DNA of 64,000 bases from the NCBI GenBank assembly GCA_016722565.1, contig JADKIU010000001.1:248001-312000 (forward strand). Reading direction: 5' to 3'. Positions 60,441 through 64,000 of this stretch are shown here, in pieces. This stretch comes from Bacteroidota bacterium. Lineage in GTDB: Bacteria > Bacteroidota > Bacteroidia > 2-12-FULL-35-15. The translations under genes and the position numbers were made by a program. The stretch's first letter is position 1. Each line of letters opens with the position of its first letter. The notes under the pieces are model-generated. The model did no database searches. It was given only the letters and a program-made list of their open reading frames with translations, and was not told the origin of the DNA.

Positions 60441-61616
60441 ATGCCCATGAAAAAATTTGAAACAAACGCCATTCGTACACAGTCGGAAAGAACTGAAAAC
60501 AGAGAACATTCTGTGCCGTTGTATTTAACATCGAGTTTTACATTTGAGGATGCGGAACAGATGCGTGCTATGTTTGCAGATGAATTGGAAGGAAATATTT
60601 ACAGTCGGTTTTCCAATCCAAACTCAACAGAATTTGTAGAAAAAATGTGTTTGATGGAAGGCGCAGAGGCTGGTTATGCAACCGCTTCAGGGATGTCTGC
60701 TATTTTTGCAAGTTTCATGGCATTGTTAAAGAGTGGCGATCATATTTTGTCTGCCAGTTCTATTTTTGGTTCTACCCATACGGTGATTACAAAATTTCTA
60801 CCGAAATGGGGCATTGAGCATACATATGCGGATATCAATAAACCGGAGACTTGGGAAAAATTGATTCAAAAAAACACAAAAATGATTTTTGTGGAAACGC
60901 CTTCTAATCCGGGGTTAGATATTGTTGATTTGGAATGGTTAGGAATATTGGCAAACAAGCACAACATTATTTTAAATGTAGACAATTGTTTTGCTACTCC
61001 TTTTTTGCAACAGCCGATAAAATATGGAGCACATTTGGTAACACATTCAGCTACAAAATATATTGATGGACAAGGTAGAGTGTTGGGAGGAATTGTTGTC
61101 GGGAAAAAAGAATTGATTAAAGAGATTCATACATTTTGCAGAAGCACAGGTCCGGCATTATCCCCTTTTAATGCTTGGACACTTTCAAAAAGTTTGGAAA
61201 CACTGGCTATTCGCATGGAACGCCATTGTCAGAATGCCCATAAATTGGCGGGGTTATTAGAAAATCATCCGGAGGTAGAGCAAGTGCGTTATCCATTTTT
61301 ATTATCCCATCCTCAGTTTGAAATTGCAAAAAAACAAATGAGTATGGGCGGTGGAATTGTTACGTTTGAAATTAAAGGAGGAATAGAAAGAGGAAGACGA
61401 TTTTTGGATGCATTACAAATGTGTTCGTTAACAGCAAATTTAGGTGATACGAGAACCATTGCTACGCATCCGGCATCCACAACACATGCTAAATTATCGG
61501 AATCAGAAAGAATCGAAGTTGGCATCACACCCGGAATGGTGAGGATTTCTGTTGGGTTAGAAAACATTATTGATATTGTTTCTGATATTGAGCAGGCGCT
61601 GGAGGCTTCGCGTTGA
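60441..61616 (+). CDS. O-acylhomoserine sulfhydrylase / Cys-Met metabolism PLP enzyme
   Basis: Protein of 391 aa, fold type I PLP enzyme of the Cys/Met metabolism family. The PLP-binding lysine is K206 in THSATKYIDGQGR. Other blocks are YSRFSNPNSTEFVEKM (about 54-69), ATASGMSAIFAS (about 81-92), and VETPSNPGLDIVDL near 151-164. With MetX, the likely role is direct sulfhydrylation of O-acylhomoserine to homocysteine (MetZ/MetY), though gamma-lyase activity cannot be excluded. The start could be ATG 60441 or 60447 (MKKFE). Confidence 0.85.
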   Translation: MPMKKFETNAIRTQSERTENREHSVPLYLTSSFTFEDAEQMRAMFADELEGNIYSRFSNPNSTEFVEKMCLMEGAEAGYATASGMSAIFASFMALLKSGDHILSASSIFGSTHTVITKFLPKWGIEHTYADINKPETWEKLIQKNTKMIFVETPSNPGLDIVDLEWLGILANKHNIILNVDNCFATPFLQQPIKYGAHLVTHSATKYIDGQGRVLGGIVVGKKELIKEIHTFCRSTGPALSPFNAWTLSKSLETLAIRMERHCQNAHKLAGLLENHPEVEQVRYPFLLSHPQFEIAKKQMSMGGGIVTFEIKGGIERGRRFLDALQMCSLTANLGDTRTIATHPASTTHAKLSESERIEVGITPGMVRISVGLENIIDIVSDIEQALEASR

Positions 61617-61631
61617 AGCTGCGTTCCATTT

Positions 61632-64000
61632 CTATAATTTCAGCCCCATAAACAGAACATCATCAATTTGTTCGTAACCACCTTTCCAATTATTGAAATA
61701 GTTTTCAATAATCATTTCTTGTTTCGCAATAGGGAGTGTTTGAATTTCTTGAAGAATATTTTTTACGCTTGCAATCTTAATTTTTTTCCCTTCATCCCCA
61801 CCAAATTGGTCGGGGTATCCATCTGTGAATAAATACAAGATGTCTCCTTTCGCGAGCTGAATATCCTTTGTTTCGTATTGTTGTGTATCAGTACTTTCTT
61901 TTTTCAGAAGAATTAGTTCTTTGTTTTTTGAAATAATTATCGGTCGTTTTGTAGATGCAATTCTAACAAAATGTGTTTTCAAATCAATTTCACAAATCAC
62001 AACATCAACTCCGTCTTGAGTTTGATGGTGTTCTCCGTCAGATTGTTTTAGCAGAATTTTGATTTCTTCATCTAGTGAAGCAAGTGCAAAGGCAGGTGAA
62101 TTGATGCCCTTTCTAGAAATAATTTCTTTCAACAATGTGCTTCCAATCATGCTCATAAATGCGCCTGGTACTCCATGTCCTGTGGCATCAGCACAAACTA
62201 CAATAAGTTTATCTCCATAACTTTTGAACCAATAAAAATCGCCACTCACAATATCGCGAGGTTGAAAAAAGATAAAGGAATCGGGGAGATATTTTTGTAA
62301 TGACTCTAATTCTGGAAGAATGGCGTCCTGTATTCGTTTAGCATATCGAATACTATCTGTAATATCTTTATTCTTTTTTTCAATTTCTTCTTTTTGAAAG
62401 ATAACTTCTCTTGTTTTTTCGTTCAATGCTTTTTGCAATTCTAACTCAAATTTTCGATGATTCCGTTCTCTGATTTTAAGTACCAGATAAAAGCCATAAA
62501 TAACAATTGCAATGCATAAAATGATAAACCAAGCTTTTTTCCAAATGGGAGAAGCAATTTTTATTTTGATACTGAAGGGGGATTGATTGCAAACACCATC
62601 GTTATTGTATGCTCGAAGCAGGAAGGTGTATTCCCCATCACTTAATTTTCCGTAACGTGCAAAAGCATTGTTGGTTTTGTCTGACCAATCAAGATCGTAT
62701 CCCTCTAATTTATATTGAAACAATACATGCGTGCTTGATTTGAATGTGATACCAACAAAATCAATTCGTATGCGATAGTCGTCATAGGGTAAAACAGTAT
62801 CGCGTGTAAAATCAATTTCCTTATCATTTATTTTAAACGAGGTAACATTCACGATTGGAGGAATAAGGTTTTTTACATCTTTGTGTGGGTCAAATTTTGC
62901 GCTACCCATCGTTGTGCCGAACCAGGTATATCCTTCTGTATCTGTAAAAGAGGCTATTGGATTACAATCACCCAGAACACCTTCATTCTTATCAAAAACA
63001 TCGATTTCGTTTGTTTTGGTTTTGATTCTACTTAATCCTAAGCGATGACCAATCCAGATGTTGTTCGAGCCATCTTCTACAATGCTATAACAGTAATTTG
63101 ATTTTAGTCCTTTTTCAATGCCATATTTTGCTATAACGGTATCTTTTATTTTAAACACCCCATGTCCAAAAGTTGTAACCCAAATATTTTTACTGTCATC
63201 TTCTAAAATTCCAGATACATTTATTAAATCAACTCCATTAAAGATTAAAATGTTTTTTACTTCATCTTTTTCATCAATATGAGAGATATAATTGCTGTGA
63301 GTGACAATCCATAATTTTTTATCTTTTGATATTACAATTTGGTTGATGTTGTTGTGCGTTAATCCACTTTCTGTTGTGAAATGAGTTTTGATTTTAGCTT
63401 TGGGCTCTAGCTTAAAAATCCCCCCTTTGGTTGCAACCCAAATCACATCATCACTTACCGCGATTGAATTGATTGATTTACAAAGTTGGTCATCACTCAA
63501 TTCAATTTTTGTGAATGTGTTTTTTGCAATGTTTAAATTAAACAAACCGTTTGCATTCGTTCCAATAGCAATCGTGTTTGAATCGATTTGACAAATCGCA
63601 GTAACTTTATCATCGACAAAACCATTTTTGTGATTGAAGAATTCCCATTTTTCTTTTGATCGTAAATCAATTTTGATGAGTCCGTTTTCTACACCAAACC
63701 ATTTTTCTTTTTCGGTAATATAAAGCGCATTCACACTATTGCTGTATTGTTTTTGAGTGTGTGAATAAAACGAAAAACAATTATCTTGAAGTTGAACTAA
63801 TCCGGAACCATAAGTTCCAACCCAAATATTGCCTTCGTGATCAGCATAAATACTTTTTGTGTATTTGTTTTCCAGTCCATTTTCTTCAGAAAATTGCAAA
63901 AATTCTTCGTAGTTTAATGTGCTTGGCGATAGCAGCAGTTTTATTACTCCTTCGCCAAATGTTGCAATCCAAAGGTTGGAAAGCTTGTCTTCATAAACAT
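61632..64000 (-). CDS. Reg_prop sensor with Y_Y_Y domain and SpoIIE phosphatase (runs off right edge)
   Basis: Partial gene: open to base 64000; the N-terminus lies outside. Domains from N to C: two-component regulator propeller (Reg_prop) repeats (such as YADHEGNIWVGTYGSGLVQL and EDDSKNIWVTTFGHGVFKIK), then a Y_Y_Y beta domain (QYKLEGYDLDWSDKTNN), one membrane helix (WKKAWFIILCIAIVIYGFYL), a coiled coil and a PP2C-type SpoIIE phosphatase domain with RDIVSGDFYWF, CADATGHGVPGAFMSMIG and YLFTDGYPDQFGG. It is predicted to sense an extracytoplasmic signal and dephosphorylate an anti-sigma antagonist. This links in type to the RsbW-like gene at 54073-54486, though partnership is not shown. Confidence 0.88.
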   Translation of the reverse strand, partial: VYEDKLSNLWIATFGEGVIKLLLSPSTLNYEEFLQFSEENGLENKYTKSIYADHEGNIWVGTYGSGLVQLQDNCFSFYSHTQKQYSNSVNALYITEKEKWFGVENGLIKIDLRSKEKWEFFNHKNGFVDDKVTAICQIDSNTIAIGTNANGLFNLNIAKNTFTKIELSDDQLCKSINSIAVSDDVIWVATKGGIFKLEPKAKIKTHFTTESGLTHNNINQIVISKDKKLWIVTHSNYISHIDEKDEVKNILIFNGVDLINVSGILEDDSKNIWVTTFGHGVFKIKDTVIAKYGIEKGLKSNYCYSIVEDGSNNIWIGHRLGLSRIKTKTNEIDVFDKNEGVLGDCNPIASFTDTEGYTWFGTTMGSAKFDPHKDVKNLIPPIVNVTSFKINDKEIDFTRDTVLPYDDYRIRIDFVGITFKSSTHVLFQYKLEGYDLDWSDKTNNAFARYGKLSDGEYTFLLRAYNNDGVCNQSPFSIKIKIASPIWKKAWFIILCIAIVIYGFYLVLKIRERNHRKFELELQKALNEKTREVIFQKEEIEKKNKDITDSIRYAKRIQDAILPELESLQKYLPDSFIFFQPRDIVSGDFYWFKSYGDKLIVVCADATGHGVPGAFMSMIGSTLLKEIISRKGINSPAFALASLDEEIKILLKQSDGEHHQTQDGVDVVICEIDLKTHFVRIASTKRPIIISKNKELILLKKESTDTQQYETKDIQLAKGDILYLFTDGYPDQFGGDEGKKIKIASVKNILQEIQTLPIAKQEMIIENYFNNWKGGYEQIDDVLFMGLKL

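Noticed and set aside
1..64000. Phage, IS element or rRNA operon
   Set aside because: No transposase, integrase, structural phage gene or rRNA sequence was recognised anywhere in the window.

Overview
The window looks like chromosomal DNA of a free-living, aerobic member of the Bacteroidota, probably class Bacteroidia. The grounds are low GC, many TAnnTTTG boxes (the Bacteroidota -7 promoter element) upstream of genes, type IX secretion C-terminal sorting domains, an ExbB-ExbD-ExbD-TonB operon, a short 330-residue NuoG, and lineage-typical families such as SBBP repeat proteins, DUF4175 and Reg_prop/SpoIIE proteins. No phage, transposase, CRISPR array or rRNA was seen. There is one tRNA gene, tRNA-Asn(GTT).

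Layout. Positions 1-3.6 kb (minus strand) hold a tightly coupled cassette: two cobalamin-binding radical SAM proteins, a nucleotidyltransferase and a methyltransferase. Positions 3.6-6.4 kb hold an AlgJ/AlgX-like protein and an MBOAT acyltransferase for envelope glycan acylation. Positions 6.4-10.8 kb (minus) hold a three-gene operon of a TsdA-like dihaem cytochrome c (frameshifted), a polytopic membrane protein and an arylsulfotransferase-like secreted protein. Positions 10.9-14.1 kb hold Wzz-like, O-antigen ligase/polymerase-like and FkbM methyltransferase genes. Positions 14.1-27.7 kb carry a complete nuoA-N operon for respiratory complex I, with an extra small exported protein resembling the GldM C-terminal domain between nuoA and nuoB. 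Positions 27.8-30.8 kb carry a large T9SS cargo protein broken by a one-base frameshift. Positions 30.9-33.5 kb carry a dicarboxylate/glutamate symporter and two tandem DedA proteins. Positions 33.8-40 kb form the ExbB-ExbD-ExbD-TonB-(two small membrane proteins)-PstS-like-TPR operon.

The remainder, 40-64 kb, is mainly housekeeping: Kup K+ transporter, tRNA-Asn, PfkB kinase, Tat-exported superoxide dismutase, biotin carrier protein, M1 aminopeptidase, PheS, a cyclophilin, several conserved Bacteroidota proteins of unknown role, an RsbW-like kinase next to a DUF4175 protein, ferritin, a methionine synthesis group (metX, an OsmC protein, a Met/Cys gamma-family PLP enzyme), and the C-terminal part of a Reg_prop sensor with a SpoIIE phosphatase domain running off the right edge.

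Most gene ends are marked by clear hairpin terminators. Several intergenic gaps carry palindromic or tandem repeats that look like families dispersed in this genome: an octamer array at 33.5 kb, a double hairpin at 45.2 kb, a palindrome at 48.7 kb, and large inverted repeats at 58.0 and 60.3 kb. Two genes are interrupted by single frameshifts whose downstream frames still read as conserved protein, so these are either very recent mutations or sequencing errors. I see no clearly novel defence or mobile system. The strongest candidates for undescribed biology are the radical SAM/nucleotidyltransferase/methyltransferase cassette, the cytochrome/membrane protein/arylsulfotransferase operon, and the GldM-like protein within the complex I operon.
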